Shown here one piece after another: positions 53,397 to 64,000 of a stretch of DNA of 64,000 bases; within the stretch, counting starts at the first letter, position 1; each line of letters starts with the position of its first letter. The DNA is from Platanthera guangdongensis. Its lineage: Eukaryota; Streptophyta; Magnoliopsida; Asparagales; Orchidaceae. The translations under genes and the position numbers were made by a program. The notes under the pieces are model-generated. The model was not told where the DNA came from, did not search any database, and saw nothing but the letters and a program-made list of their open reading frames with translations. Location: contig CM077150.1 of assembly GCA_039583875.1 (NCBI GenBank), forward strand, positions 177,820,375-177,884,374, given 5' to 3'.

Positions 53397-55409
53397 TTAA
53401 TGAACCTTAGAACCCAAAGTAAACTTGGGTCCTTGGTGATTGTTAGTTTGCAACTTGACATAGCTACCTGCTGGCTTTCCACCAGGTAACTTGCTACTCA
53501 ACTTGGCACTGGCATTGTGCCAACAATCCAAGGCAAAGTGGCCAACCTTGCCACAACACCAGCATTCAAACTTGTTGTACCTTTGCTTAGGTACAGACTT
53601 GGCTGTCTTGACTACAGCAGGCTTATTGAATGTTGGGGCTTTGCCCTTGGACTTGGACTGATCCTGAACAGTCCTAGCTGGTTTAATAAAACCCAATCCA
53701 GCCTTTCCTTTATGATGAACAAATTCATCAATCAAGGGTAGCACTGATTTAGGTTTTGAAAACCTAGCAACTAGCTCTCTTTCCTTCTGGAGATTGATCT
53801 CCAGTAACTTAATTTGATCATTTTTATAAGTGATAGTTCCCATCTGAATCACAGTAATGTGTTTCAGCCTGGCTACCTCATTGAGCTTTTGATCAAATTC
53901 CTTCTCAAAGTCTGTTGCAGCTGCCTTTAGATCAGCAATTTCCTTTGCCTGACTTTTGGCAAGGGACTTGCTTTTCTTATAGGCTTGCAACAGTACTTTA
54001 TATTCATCTAAGAGCTGATGAATATCTCCCTCAGATTCAGAAACACTTCCATCACTTGATGAAGATGAATCTGACTCTGAACTAGAACTGAAATCTGAAC
54101 TTTGAGTTGGACTTTGTACCTGACTAGGTCCTGGCTGCTCCAGGATTTTGGTACTTTCAGTCAATGCCATCAGTCCTTGGCACTGACACTCTTCTTGTTC
54201 ATAGATTGATTCCATGATCTGCATAAACTCCTCTTCTTCTTCAGCAAATAGCCCTATATAGGCTTCAGCATCTGTCTCAGTGTCTGAAGAAGAAATGTCT
54301 GAAAGAGTCTTCTCATTCTTTGCAACAAAGGACTTCTCCTTCTTTCCTTTGAAGTGAGTCTTCTTTTTGTCACTGGATTCTTTTCTTCTCTCAGGACAAT
54401 CTGCAATAACATGACCCTGTCTATTGCAGCAGTAACACACTATCTTAGACCCAGTTGCCTTGCTAGTCTTTGTCTTTTTCTTGTCCTTCTTTGAAGGCTT
54501 CTTCTCCTGATACTGAACTTCTTTCCCTTTGGAAAATGAAGGTCTGGACCTCCACTGTTTCTTCTTCAGGAATTTCTGAAAATGTCTGGTGAATGCAGCA
54601 AAGTCTTCATCACTTTCACTGCTTGTAGACTTTGTGCTAACAGACTCATCAGATTCTGATTCAACTACCTCTGGAGGAGGAGTTGATGACTTAGTCCTGC
54701 CCTTTCTAGGTACTTCTGACTTGAAGGCAACAGTCCTTTCCCTGTGCTCAGTCCTTGTTGATTTTTCCTCCTCTTTTCTCACAGACAGCTGCATCTCATA
54801 AGACAGCAACTTGCCAAACAGTGTGGGAGGAGGAATTTCTCCCAACTTTGCCATTTCTCTGATGGCACAGATCTTAGTGTCCCAATCTTTGGTTAGGGAC
54901 CTCAAGAACTTATCATTCAATTCATAGTTAGTGAACTCTCTTCCATAGGACATGAGTTCATTAACAATTCTATAGAACTTCTTGTAGCATTCAGTGATGC
55001 TATCTCCTCTTCCTTGCCTAAAGCTCTCATACTCTTGATTAAGCAAGGACTTTCTATCTTGCCTAACTTCTTCAGAACCTTCCATATAGACAATGAGGGT
55101 ATCCCACATTTCTTTTGCTGTTTTACAGTGAATTAGGTTCTGAAAAGTTGCATCATCAATGACACTTACTATAATGTTTTGTGCCCTTTTGTCCATAGTG
55201 GCTAGGACAATTTCATCCTTGGTCATCTCAGAGAAATCCTTTGGAGTCCTCTGATTTGCATCCAGTACTGAAATCTTCATTGGCACATAAGGCCCTTCCT
55301 TAACTGTGATGTAGATTCTTGGGTCTGAGGCCTCCATAAATAGCCTAACCCTTTCTTTCCAGATTCCAAAAATCTCCTTCCTGCATATGGGTAACTTCAT
55401 GGAACCCAA
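53397..55409 (-). CDS. Sirevirus II gag, intact
   Basis: 670 codons. The start used here is the ATG at 55409 (MGSMKLPICRKEIFGIWK). The frame upstream in Sirevirus I has an extra MGSTENHKEL start, so the true start could lie slightly further right. The capsid-like UBN2 region (WKERVRLFMEASDPRIYI, AKEMWDTLIVYMEG, YKKFYRIVNELM) is at residues about 10-200. Knuckle 1, CYCCNRQGHVIADC, is near residue 330. A Ser/Glu-rich acidic segment, a helical stretch (SLAKSQAKEIADLKAAATDF) and knuckle 2, CWCCGKVGHFALDC, near residue 630 follow. It would form particles and bind genomic RNA. It ends at TAA, directly followed in frame by pol. Confidence 0.92.
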   Translation of the reverse strand: MGSMKLPICRKEIFGIWKERVRLFMEASDPRIYITVKEGPYVPMKISVLDANQRTPKDFSEMTKDEIVLATMDKRAQNIIVSVIDDATFQNLIHCKTAKEMWDTLIVYMEGSEEVRQDRKSLLNQEYESFRQGRGDSITECYKKFYRIVNELMSYGREFTNYELNDKFLRSLTKDWDTKICAIREMAKLGEIPPPTLFGKLLSYEMQLSVRKEEEKSTRTEHRERTVAFKSEVPRKGRTKSSTPPPEVVESESDESVSTKSTSSESDEDFAAFTRHFQKFLKKKQWRSRPSFSKGKEVQYQEKKPSKKDKKKTKTSKATGSKIVCYCCNRQGHVIADCPERRKESSDKKKTHFKGKKEKSFVAKNEKTLSDISSSDTETDAEAYIGLFAEEEEEFMQIMESIYEQEECQCQGLMALTESTKILEQPGPSQVQSPTQSSDFSSSSESDSSSSSDGSVSESEGDIHQLLDEYKVLLQAYKKSKSLAKSQAKEIADLKAAATDFEKEFDQKLNEVARLKHITVIQMGTITYKNDQIKLLEINLQKERELVARFSKPKSVLPLIDEFVHHKGKAGLGFIKPARTVQDQSKSKGKAPTFNKPAVVKTAKSVPKQRYNKFECWCCGKVGHFALDCWHNASAKLSSKLPGGKPAGSYVKLQTNNHQGPKFTLGSKVH

Positions 55410-55537
55410 CTCTTGTGATTCTCATAAGAACCCATGTTTCTTGAAGTTCTTGAATTTCTTGAATCTGTTTTCTGACTTAGACTGTTTCTGCCAAACAGGA
55501 TCTCCTTAGACTGTTAGTCCTTGTTTTGAGGAACCTC

Positions 55538-55549
55538 GCTTTGATACCA
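55538..55549 (-). other. Sirevirus II primer-binding site
   Basis: Minus TGGTATCAAAGC two bases inside the 5' LTR, complementary to initiator tRNA-Met. The short leader (55410-55537) holds nothing else. Confidence 0.9.
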
Positions 55550-55551
55550 CT

Positions 55552-57718
55552 TGAAAGATATGGTACCTAAACACCTAGAGGGGGGGGGGTGAATAGGTGA
55601 CCTAAACCTTTTTAAAACTTTGTTGGCAGCACAACAGTTATTCCACAGAATTCTACAGCTAACAGCAATTACAGAATATAAACAGTTAATCCACAGCACA
55701 GCACAGCACAGCAGACACACTAATTTATAGTGGTTCCCCAATCTTTGGGTACATCCACTTTCCCCCTTCGCCTATCTAGCAGTGTACTAGATTCGGCCAA
55801 TCTTCTCCACTATCTCAGAACCCAACTAGGTTCCTACACCTCAGGCCCAAAGCCTTACACTCAGCCACCAAGGCCTACACTCAGCCACCCAGGCCTACAC
55901 TCAGCCAATTAAGGCCTACACTCAGAGTTCTTCAACTCCTACACTCAGGCAACCAAGCCCTACCCTCAGCCTTTATAATATAGGCTTACAATTCTCTCAG
56001 ATCCAATGGATCCTACAAGTTAAAATAGAAATACAATAGCTAACTCTACAACTCAGAAAATAAGAGAGAAGTTGAGAGTTTCTTGAAGAGTTCTTGGAAG
56101 AACTCAGTTAGATCCAAACTGACTTAGCTTCCTTCAAAGCTTCTTGAGTTAGAACTGAATTAGTCTGAATCTTCTGCAGTTGATCCTTGACCTCTGCTTC
56201 TTGAGATCCAGATGATTCTGAATCCTTCTTCTCAGCCTTAGTTCCAAAGACTGAATTCTTGATTGGAGCTCTCTCTCTCCAACTTCTTAGATCTGCAGTT
56301 GGACTGCCAGATCTTCTTGTGTTGATCCTCTGTATATCACTTTCCTGATTACTTGAAGAATCTGATCAACCACTTTAAGTATTCTTGACAACTACTTGTA
56401 ACAACAACAATCAATCCGTTTCTGTAAACTATGGGTGCCTATTTATAGGCTTCCTTCATGGTAACCGGCTGGTCCGGTTCATAACAGACTTCTGATTTCT
56501 CTGACAGTTGCTGTAGACCGGCTGGATCGGCAGCTGTCATGTCAACCAGTCACTTCTTGAAATTCTCTAACTGTCAGATAGTGTCGAGACTTTCTGTTCT
56601 TAAGTGTCGACACTTATAGACCAAGTGTCGACACATGTTGTGTAAGTGTCGACACAAGTCTACAAGGTGTCGACACAATTCCTTGTATGTCTCGACACAG
56701 ATACTTCTTCAAGTGTCGACACTGAAACTAAGTGTCGACACAAGTACTTGATCTTCATTCTTTAACTGTATTCTTCTAAGTGTCGACACATCTCCTTTGT
56801 GTCGACACATCTTCATGTGTTGAAACTGTCAAGTGTCGACACTGCTTCTTGGTGTCGACACAAGTCTTCAATTTTATTTCTTCAGCTGAGTGTCGACACA
56901 TTCCCTTAGTGTCGACACTTGTACTTAGAATATTTTGTAAACTTTTCTGATTTTTGCTAAGTGTCGACACAGCTCCTTGTGTCGACACTTTCTTCAAGTG
57001 TAGACTCTTTAACTAAGTGTCGACACATTGTGCTGGGTGTCGACACTTTCTTCAAGTGTTGACTCTTCAACTAAGTGTCGACACATTGTGCTGAGTGTCG
57101 ACACTTTCTTCAAGTGTTGACTCTTCTGCCTAGTGTCGACACATTGTGTTGAGTGTCGACACTTGCTTCAATTACTGATTCTTCTGTTTTTGTGTCGACA
57201 CATTGTGCTGAGTGTCGACACATTCTTCATATGTTGACTCTGCTGATTGAGTGTCGACACATTGTGTTGAGTGTCGACACTTGTCCTTAGTCTCTGCAGA
57301 ATTTTGCTGAGTGTCGACACAACTCCAAGTGTCGACACTTTCTGATGTAGACTCAGCTCTTCTAGGTGTCGACACTTCTGCTAAGTGTCGACACAGCTTT
57401 TCTGCATACTTCTTCACTGAGTGTCGACACAGCTCCAAGTGTCGACACTTTCTGTCTGGTGTCGACTCTTCATCCCAGGTGTCGACACAATGACTCCAAG
57501 TGTCGACACTGCTTGTCTGGGTGTCGACACAAGCTTTCTCAAGTGTCGACACTTTCCCTCTGGGTGTCGACACATGGACTTAGAAACTTTTAGCTTCAGT
57601 CTAGTGAATACCTATCCTGCACAAGTAACTCAAACAAACATCAAATACATTATGATGTATATCATTAAGTTAGGTGAGGCTTCTTCAAATCAGGTACATT
57701 TGACCAATGTACCCAACA
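55552..57718 (-). repeat. Sirevirus II 5' LTR
   Basis: 2167 bp partner of 44413-46564. Longer G tract (about 55580-55589) and two extra CACAG units near 55695. GTGTCGACAC cluster at about 56580-57575, upstream (on the minus strand) of TATA near 56438-56449. Confidence 0.95.
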
Positions 57719-57723
57719 GTCAC

Positions 57724-58351
57724 AGAATACCAGCGGGATTCCAGCATCTCGCAAGGTTTGCGGACTCTTATGAGTTGGATGACAGAGGTTATGCCAAGCG
57801 CTTCTATAAAGGGCTGCGAGATCCCCTAAGGCAGTCCTTTTGTTTATAGCGGATGGTAGCTTGGCGGAGATCATTGATATGGCGAAAAAGATTGGAGGCG
57901 GACCAAATGGGATGTAGTAAGAGGCTGCGGAGGACTTGAGGAAGCCGCCCATGGAATAGAAGGAGGCGAGACTTCAGAGGAGGAAGAGGTTATCAAAGAG
58001 TTGGAGGCGTGTCCACCGAAACTATAGGGTGGAGCATCCCAGTTCCGCAGCCGCTGCGTTGCCTCACCCCCACAGCCTCAGCGATTTCAAACAACTGAAG
58101 GGCGTCGTGGTCTGGTGTGCTTCGAGTGTAACCAGCCGGGCCACATCCGACGTTTTTTCCCGCAGCTATAGGGAACGTCCCTCCTGCTCTCCCTCCTGCT
58201 CTCCTCCTGTCTCCCTCCACAGCTCACGAGGACGGGGATATATGTGTGGTCGAGGACGAGGGACCGCCAAGAGGAAACCCCGGACGGTCCGGGAATCAGG
58301 TGTACGCGCCTTGACATGGCGCAGGAACGGAACCACAAGATGTGATTGCAG
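57724..58351 (+). pseudogene. Tekay III gag, second part with damaged zinc knuckle
   Basis: Continues gag after the insertion: FQHLARFADSYELDD, YAKRFYKGLRDPLRQSF to a stop at about 57849. Frames then shift repeatedly. The knuckle region near 58115-58160 reads CFECNQPGHIRRFF, in which the last Cys is replaced by Phe. The stretch ends at the candidate splice donor GCAG/GTATGA. Confidence 0.82.
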
Positions 58352-58447
58352 GTATGATTTAATTAATTTACATATTTGCATGGTCTCACTGAATTGATTA
58401 GAAACTTACTAGCACCTAGCAGTATAAGTTGTGGTGTTGGTACTTAG
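58352..58447 (+). other. Candidate intron between gag and protease, Tekay III
   Basis: Starts GTATGATTTAATT after GATTGCAG, is A/T-rich with in-frame stops, and ends GGTACTTAG. It is 96 bases. The position, phase and donor GTATGA match 21605-21681 of Tekay II. Confidence 0.5.
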
Positions 58448-58645
58448 GCAACGTGATATTGGCGGGAAGACAGCCTATGCGCTGTTCGATACCGGTGCCT
58501 CACACTCATTTGTGTCGAGGATTTCATAAAAGACGTGGAGGATGCTCAGTACTTCACTGGCATAGCCCGACGTGTACGCCTTCCGGACGGCTCGGAGATG
58601 ATCGCGACCGCCAAGTGGCGAGTTGGAGTTATTATTGATGGGAAG
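58448..58645 (+). pseudogene. Tekay III protease start, cut by gap
   Basis: Contains the aspartic protease site AYALFDTGASHSFVSRIS (58470-58530), then a stop. In another frame it continues with RRVRLPDGSEMIAT to the Ns. A one-base loss lies a few codons before the active site. Confidence 0.8.
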
Positions 58646-59145
58646 NNNNNNNNNNNNNNNNNNNNNNNNNNNNNNNNNNNNNNNNNNNNNNNNNNNNNNN
58701 NNNNNNNNNNNNNNNNNNNNNNNNNNNNNNNNNNNNNNNNNNNNNNNNNNNNNNNNNNNNNNNNNNNNNNNNNNNNNNNNNNNNNNNNNNNNNNNNNNNN
58801 NNNNNNNNNNNNNNNNNNNNNNNNNNNNNNNNNNNNNNNNNNNNNNNNNNNNNNNNNNNNNNNNNNNNNNNNNNNNNNNNNNNNNNNNNNNNNNNNNNNN
58901 NNNNNNNNNNNNNNNNNNNNNNNNNNNNNNNNNNNNNNNNNNNNNNNNNNNNNNNNNNNNNNNNNNNNNNNNNNNNNNNNNNNNNNNNNNNNNNNNNNNN
59001 NNNNNNNNNNNNNNNNNNNNNNNNNNNNNNNNNNNNNNNNNNNNNNNNNNNNNNNNNNNNNNNNNNNNNNNNNNNNNNNNNNNNNNNNNNNNNNNNNNNN
59101 NNNNNNNNNNNNNNNNNNNNNNNNNNNNNNNNNNNNNNNNNNNNN
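58646..59145. other. Assembly gap (500 N)
   Basis: Exactly 500 N, the look of a fixed-size placeholder, so the true distance is unknown. The 3' part of Tekay III, the missing part of Sirevirus III and the first bases of the Sirevirus IV LTR should lie here or beyond. Confidence 0.98.
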
Positions 59146-61236
59146 TTTGTTGGCAGCACAAACATTATCTCACAGATTTCTACAGCTAACAGCAATAACA
59201 GAAATAAACAGTTAATCCACAGCACAGCACAGACACACAAATTTATAGTGGTTCCCCAATCTTTGGGTACATCCACTTTCCCCCTTCGCCTATCTAGCAG
59301 TGTACTAGATTCGGCCAAACTTCTCCACTATCTCAAACCCCAAACCCAACTAGGTTCCTACACCTCAGGCCCAAAGCCTACACTCAGCCACAAAGGCCTA
59401 CACTCAGCCACCCAGGCCTACACTCAGCCAATAAGGCCTACACTCAGAGTTCTTCAACTCCTACACTCAGGCAACCAAGCCCTACCCTCAGCCTTTATAA
59501 TATAGGCTTACAATTCTCTCAGATCCAATGGATCCTACAAGTTAAAATAAAATACAATAGCTATACTCTACAACTCAGAAAATAAGAGAGGAGTTGAGAG
59601 TTTCTTGAAGAGTTCTTGGAAGAACTCAGCTAGATCCAAACTGACTTAGCTTCCTTCAAAGCTTCTTGAGTTAGAACTGAATTAGTCTGAATCTTCTGCA
59701 GTTGATCCTTGACCTCTGCTTCTTGAGATCCAGATGATTCTGAATCCTTCTTCTCAGCCTTAGTTCCAAAGACTGAATTCTTGATTGGAGCTCTCTCTCT
59801 CCAACTTCTTAGATCTGCAGTTGGACTGTCCAGATCTTCTTGTGTTGATCCTCTGTGTATCACTTTCCTGATTACTTGAAGAATCTGATCAACCACTTTA
59901 AGTATTCTTGACAACTACTTGTAACAACAACAATCAATCCGTTTCTGTAAACTATGGGTGCCTATTTATAGGCTTCCTTCATGGTAACCGGCTGGTCCGG
60001 TTCATAACAGACTTCTGATTTCTCTGACAGTTGCTGTAGACCGGCTGGATCGGCAGCTGTCATGTCAACCAGTCACTTCTTGAAATTCTCTAACTGTCAG
60101 ATAGTGTCGAGACTTTCTGTTCTTAAGTGTCGACACTTATAGACCAAGTGTCGACACATGTTGTGTAAGTGTCGACACAAGTCTACAAGGTGTCGACACA
60201 ATTCCTTGTATGTCTCGACACAGATTCTTCTTCAAGTGTCGACACTGAAATTAAGTGTCGACACAAGTACTTGATCTTCATTCTTTAACTGTATTCTTCT
60301 AAGTGTCGACACATCTCCTTTGTGTCGACACATCTTCATGTGTTGAAACTGTCAAGTGTCGACACTGCTTCTTGGTGTCGACACAAGTCTTCAATTTTAT
60401 TTCTTCAGCTGAGTGTCGACACATTCCCTTAGTGTCGACACTTGTACTTAGAATATTTTGTAAACTTTTCTGTTTTTGCTAAGTGTCGACACAGCTCCTT
60501 GTGTCGACACTTTCTTCAAGTGTAGACTCTTTACTAAGTGTCGACACATTGTGCTGGGTGTCGACACTTTCTTCAAGTGTTGACTCTTCAACTAAGTGTC
60601 GACACATTGTGCTGGTGTCGACACTTTCTTCAAGTGTTGACTCTTCTGCTAGTGTCGACACATTGTGTTGAGTGTCGACACTTACTTCAATTACTGTTCT
60701 TCTGTTTGTGTGTCGACACATTGTGCTGAGTGTCGACACATTCTTCATATGTTGACTCTGCTGATTGAGTGTCGACACATTGTGTTGAGTGTCGACACTT
60801 GTCCTTAGTCTCTGCAGAATTTTGCTGAGTGTCGACACAACTCCAAGTGTCGACACTTTCTGATGTAGACTCAGCTCTTCTAGGTGTCGACACTTCTGCT
60901 AAGTGTCGACACAGCTTTTCTGCATACTTCTTCACTGAGTGTCGACACAGCTCCAAGTGTCGACACTTTCTGTCTGGTGTCGACTCTTCATCCCAGGTGT
61001 CGACACAATGACTCCAAGTGTCGACACTGCTTGTCTGGGTGTCGACACAAGCTTTCTCAAGTGTCGACACTTTCCCTCTGGGTGTCGACACATGGACTTA
61101 GAAACTTTTAGCTTCAGTCCAGTGAATACCTAACCTGCACAAGTAACTCAAACAAACATCAAATACATTATGATGTATATCATTGAGTTAGGTGAGGCTT
61201 CTTCAAATCAGGTACATTTGACCAATGTACCCAACA
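59146..61236 (-). repeat. Sirevirus IV 3' LTR (left end missing)
   Basis: Begins inside the LTR at TTTGTTGGCAGCAC and ends ACCCAACA at 61236. GTGTCGACAC cluster at about 60108-61090. The PPT and a 300-bp non-coding stretch follow to 61533. Confidence 0.93.
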
Positions 61237-61533
61237 ATCTCCCCCTATTTGGAGAAGTCATAACCCTTAGTCAATGATATACACCACTCATAATTAAAAA
61301 TTAGAAAATGATGTAAAGCAGGTATATATCAACAGGGTAAACTTAACATGTAATAAAGCACACATGTATACTCATTCAGCATTACAGAACAAACAAGAAT
61401 TAGACACATTCTACTGAACAATCATGAAATATATTTATCAAAAACTGTTCAAACATTGTTTTTTAATACATTTTCAATGATTTACAAAATGTTCAGATGT
61501 AACAGATTACAACATTTTCAGTCTAATCTTAGT

Positions 61534-64000
61534 CTAATTCTGATCAGGTTCTTTTATAACTATGCCTTTCCCAGCTTGCACTTTGGCTTTTACAGCAGCA
61601 GCAGCAGGCTCAGTATCAGCAATCTTCTTTCCTTTGGAGTCCTTCTTCTTTAGTTCTTCAGCCTTGATTTTCTGCCTCTCAAAATAATGATAGGGCTTAG
61701 GAAAGTACTTGCTAGGCTCCACAGCTGTAGGAGGTAGCTTTCCTAACTTAGCCTTCCTTCTATACTGGACAATGGCTTCCTGCCTGATCTCATGCTTCCT
61801 CCATTCTGCTTCTGAGAACCACTTGTTCCTCTCATGTGCATTGTCCTTGGCTGCTTTCCAGGCTGTGAGAATGATGTTTCTAGAAGTAGGGCTCCACTGT
61901 TCAAAATCTGGTTTTTGCTCAGCCAGTTCCCTGAACTTCTTCTTTGACAGCCTTGTCTCTTCTTCTTTGTCCATAGCCTCTTGCATAGCTGCTGTAATAG
62001 GTTGAGTAACCTTTTCTAAATGGACATTGTCCTTGCCCCCAGTGGGCTATACATAGTGCTCACCTCTGCATGAATCATTTCAAAATCTGGAGGTGGATAA
62101 ATGACTTGAGCTACTTCTTGTGGCTCACCTCCAAATAGGCAGGGTTCAATCCAGATTCAGCAACTTCATTGTCATCACACAGGGGAGGATATCCAAGTGT
62201 AGCCCTGATTGAATTTGAAATCCATTTTGCATGCTCAGAACTGGCCTTGACTAACACTCTCTCCCCCTTTATGACTTCTTGGGCTACATGGTCTCTTACA
62301 TCATCCTTCTGGAACCTGATTTGGCTGTCCAAGTACCTGATTCCATCCTTAAAATAAGGTCTAAGCTTTGTAAGCTGTTCAGAAATGACCTTCTGTGAAT
62401 CCTTAATGGCAGTTTTGACAGCAGCAATTTCATCTTGAAAAGCTTTATCAAATTCAGCCTTTGCAGCAGCAGTAGAAGTAAGGTTCAGCAGACTTATTCT
62501 TTAATTCAGTGACTATAGCATTGTGGGAGGCAGTTAAATTATCATTCATTCTTAATTGATTCTCCAGCACATAGCCTTGCTTCAGTGCTATATCATCTAC
62601 TTGAGTTTTGATCTTTTCCTGATGAGTTGCCAGAAAGACTACTGCATTGCCACCCTTGTAGAAACATTCAGTCATTTCTTTCTTTATTCAGGTTCATCTC
62701 AAACCTTATTGACTTGATATCTTGAGCTAAATCAAATTGTAAAGACTTGTGGCCTTCATCAATATATGTCTCTATAGCCCTCCTGTGCTCATCCAGCTTA
62801 ACTTGCATTGCTACCATTAACCCACTGTAATCAGTTGATGGAGCTTGTTGGACTAAGGAGTGTTGAGCAACAGTTTGTAGAGCCTTCTTGTAGCTCTGAC
62901 TCCTTCTTTTGAATACAAAGAATTTCTTCTTTTTAGCTTGTTCAGTCTCATCATCCTCAGACTCTGAAGTACTGGCTATATTCACCCTATCCTTAGGGCT
63001 TGAGGTTTTCAGTCTGCACATCAGTGCTTTCTCAGTTTCTAGCCTAATAGGCTCTTCCACAACTTCCATGTTCTCCCCCTCAGCAGCAGCACCCTTCTCT
63101 TCAGCAGCAGCAACTTTTCCATGTCAAAGTCCTCTTGATCTAAATTAAGAAATAGATCTTCCATTGTGTATTCAGCTGGAGACTGTGCAGGAGATGTACT
63201 GGGTTCATCAACTACTTTATCAGGAACAACTTCTTGTACTACTGATGTGTCTTGGAGAACAACATCTGGTACTTGATTTGCTTGCTGAGTTTGCTGATGG
63301 ACATCAGACAAATCAGAATCTATTATAGAAAAATCTAAAGTATTGAGGTCAGAAAGTACCTCTTGGATAATGAGAGTAGCTTGCTCACTCTCCAGTGTAG
63401 AGGGTTGTTCTACAGCTGGAGGCTCCCCCTGGCTTGATCCTTATTCATGGGGCTAGCTGTAGGCAGCTCCCCCTGGATTTCTGCTGGCTCTTGAGGAGCA
63501 GGTGACTTCTCTGCAGCCACATCTATTGGACTATCAGGAGTGAAAACAACCTGTTCTTCACTACCTGAGCTGCTGGAGGACTCTGAGTCACAGCAGCTAT
63601 CTTCCTCTTCTTCTTTGGAGGGGAATCCTTCTTAGAAACTTGCTTCTCTGGGGTAGGAACTTCCTTAGACAGCACTCTTTCCCATCTTGAAAGATCCTCA
63701 TATCCATTCTTCTCATATGATTGATTTTAGTACCAGCAGCATTGCTCATTACCTCTGGTATTGTACCAGCCAGGTAGAGACTTAGTATCCTGCCCAGATT
63801 GGGCTTCTTCAGACTTTCCTTAACTTTCTCAAACACAACCATTGACCAGTCTGTTTTAAGGTTGAAATGATTCTGGTCATAACACTGAACATGGAGGCTG
63901 ACACCCTGTCATGCCCTCCAGTCTTACTGAGTATTACTTTACCACAATTTCTGACAAGAATTTTCCTTGAGTATTCATTCCTCTCCTGTTGAATACTGAT
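61534..64000 (-). pseudogene. Extra ORF of Sirevirus IV, truncated by the window end
   Basis: The C-terminal part (61534-61986, ends GIVIKEPDQN) is nearly identical to Sirevirus II. Further right the frame changes at least six times (near 62040, 62130, 62480, 62680, 63010, 63440 and 63690) through single-base indels. The N-terminus and the internal promoter lie outside the window. Confidence 0.85.

Larger units (their letters stand above)
44413..57718 (-). mobile_element. Sirevirus II (Ty1/copia) inserted in Tekay III gag
   Basis: The most complete element: LTRs 44413-46564 and 55552-57718, GTCAC at 44408-44412 and 57719-57723, PBS TGGTATCAAAGC at 55538-55549, PPT abutting 46564. Minus-strand order: gag (intact), in-frame TAA, pol (one frameshift), palindrome-rich spacer with TATA, extra ORF (three frameshifts). 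LTRs differ little by eye, so insertion looks recent compared with its neighbours. It belongs to the same lineage as Sirevirus I but is a separate subfamily with longer LTRs. Confidence 0.95.
40405..58645 (+). mobile_element. Tekay III (Ty3/gypsy), 5' part, split by Sirevirus II
   Basis: The only plus-strand element. The 5' LTR is 40405-43730 (TGTAATGTCCC to GGTCTTACA), with PBS TGGTATCAG at 43733-43741. gag runs from 43946, is interrupted at 44412 and resumes at 57724. A zinc-knuckle region, a candidate intron and protease follow. The element runs into the assembly gap at 58646, so RT, integrase and the 3' LTR are not visible. LTR style and gag wording place it near Tekay, but the LTR is unlike that of Tekay II and much longer (3.3 kb). 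Confidence 0.85.
59146..64000 (-). mobile_element. Sirevirus IV, partial, same subfamily as Sirevirus II
   Basis: A 3' LTR (59146-61236, first about 65 bases lost in the gap), PPT and most of the extra ORF, running out of the window. It is collinear with 44480-49360 of Sirevirus II with high identity but many single-base losses. No target duplication can be checked. Confidence 0.9.

Noticed and set aside
53385..53405. A 21-base intron (AAG/GTTCATTAA...TTGCAG) removing the gag-pol stop in Sirevirus II
   Set aside because: Both ends look like splice sites and the frame would be kept, but 21 bases is far below the length plants can splice. A distant donor or read-through is more plausible.
58475..59318. 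Open frames of 188-228 residues spanning the N run
   Set aside because: The length comes from unknown residues across the gap.

Overview
The window is plant nuclear DNA, almost certainly from an angiosperm. It consists almost entirely of nested LTR retrotransposons of lineages known only from land plants: Athila and Tekay-type Ty3/gypsy, and Sirevirus-type Ty1/copia. I see no intact host gene and no tRNA, rRNA or CRISPR array. The species cannot be told from the sequence. Most reading frames carry stops or frameshifts, so this is a decaying heterochromatic cluster. The best-preserved products are a 509-residue chromodomain integrase (18220-19749) and a 670-residue Sirevirus gag (53397-55409).

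Layout, left to right. (1) 1-2366 and 14869-14945 are two arms of one old Tekay-like LTR, split by an Athila element at 2372-14863 (target duplication CACGC). The Athila carries a solo LTR at 7521-8713 (duplication AAACT) between its RNase H and integrase. (2) 14946-15539 is unassigned. (3) From 15540 runs an old minus-strand Sirevirus (III). Its 3' LTR is split by Tekay II (16109-37175, duplication CGGCA), whose gag is in turn split by Sirevirus I (21981-34059, duplication ACTTG). The body of Sirevirus III continues to 40404. (4) There, inside its RNase H, plus-strand Tekay III begins (40405 to the gap). Tekay III gag is split by Sirevirus II (44413-57718, duplication GTCAC). (5) A 500-N assembly gap (58646-59145) removes the rest of Tekay III. 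(6) 59146-64000 is part of a fourth Sirevirus (IV), close to Sirevirus II.

The boundaries rest on TG...CA ends, matching 5-bp target duplications, primer-binding sites (tRNA-Asp for Athila, initiator tRNA-Met for the others) and polypurine tracts.

The most interesting biology is in the non-coding parts. Short CpG-centred palindromes built from GACAC/GTGTC fill the promoter-proximal LTR region of unrelated lineages. In Sirevirus I and II the same GTGTCGACAC palindromes recur between pol and an extra, uncharacterised ORF. There they sit around a TATA box about 100 bp before the ORF's ATG, which looks like an internal promoter. Both Tekay elements have a candidate intron at the same point between gag and protease. 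The Tekay III LTR contains RNA-like hairpins with compensatory base changes.
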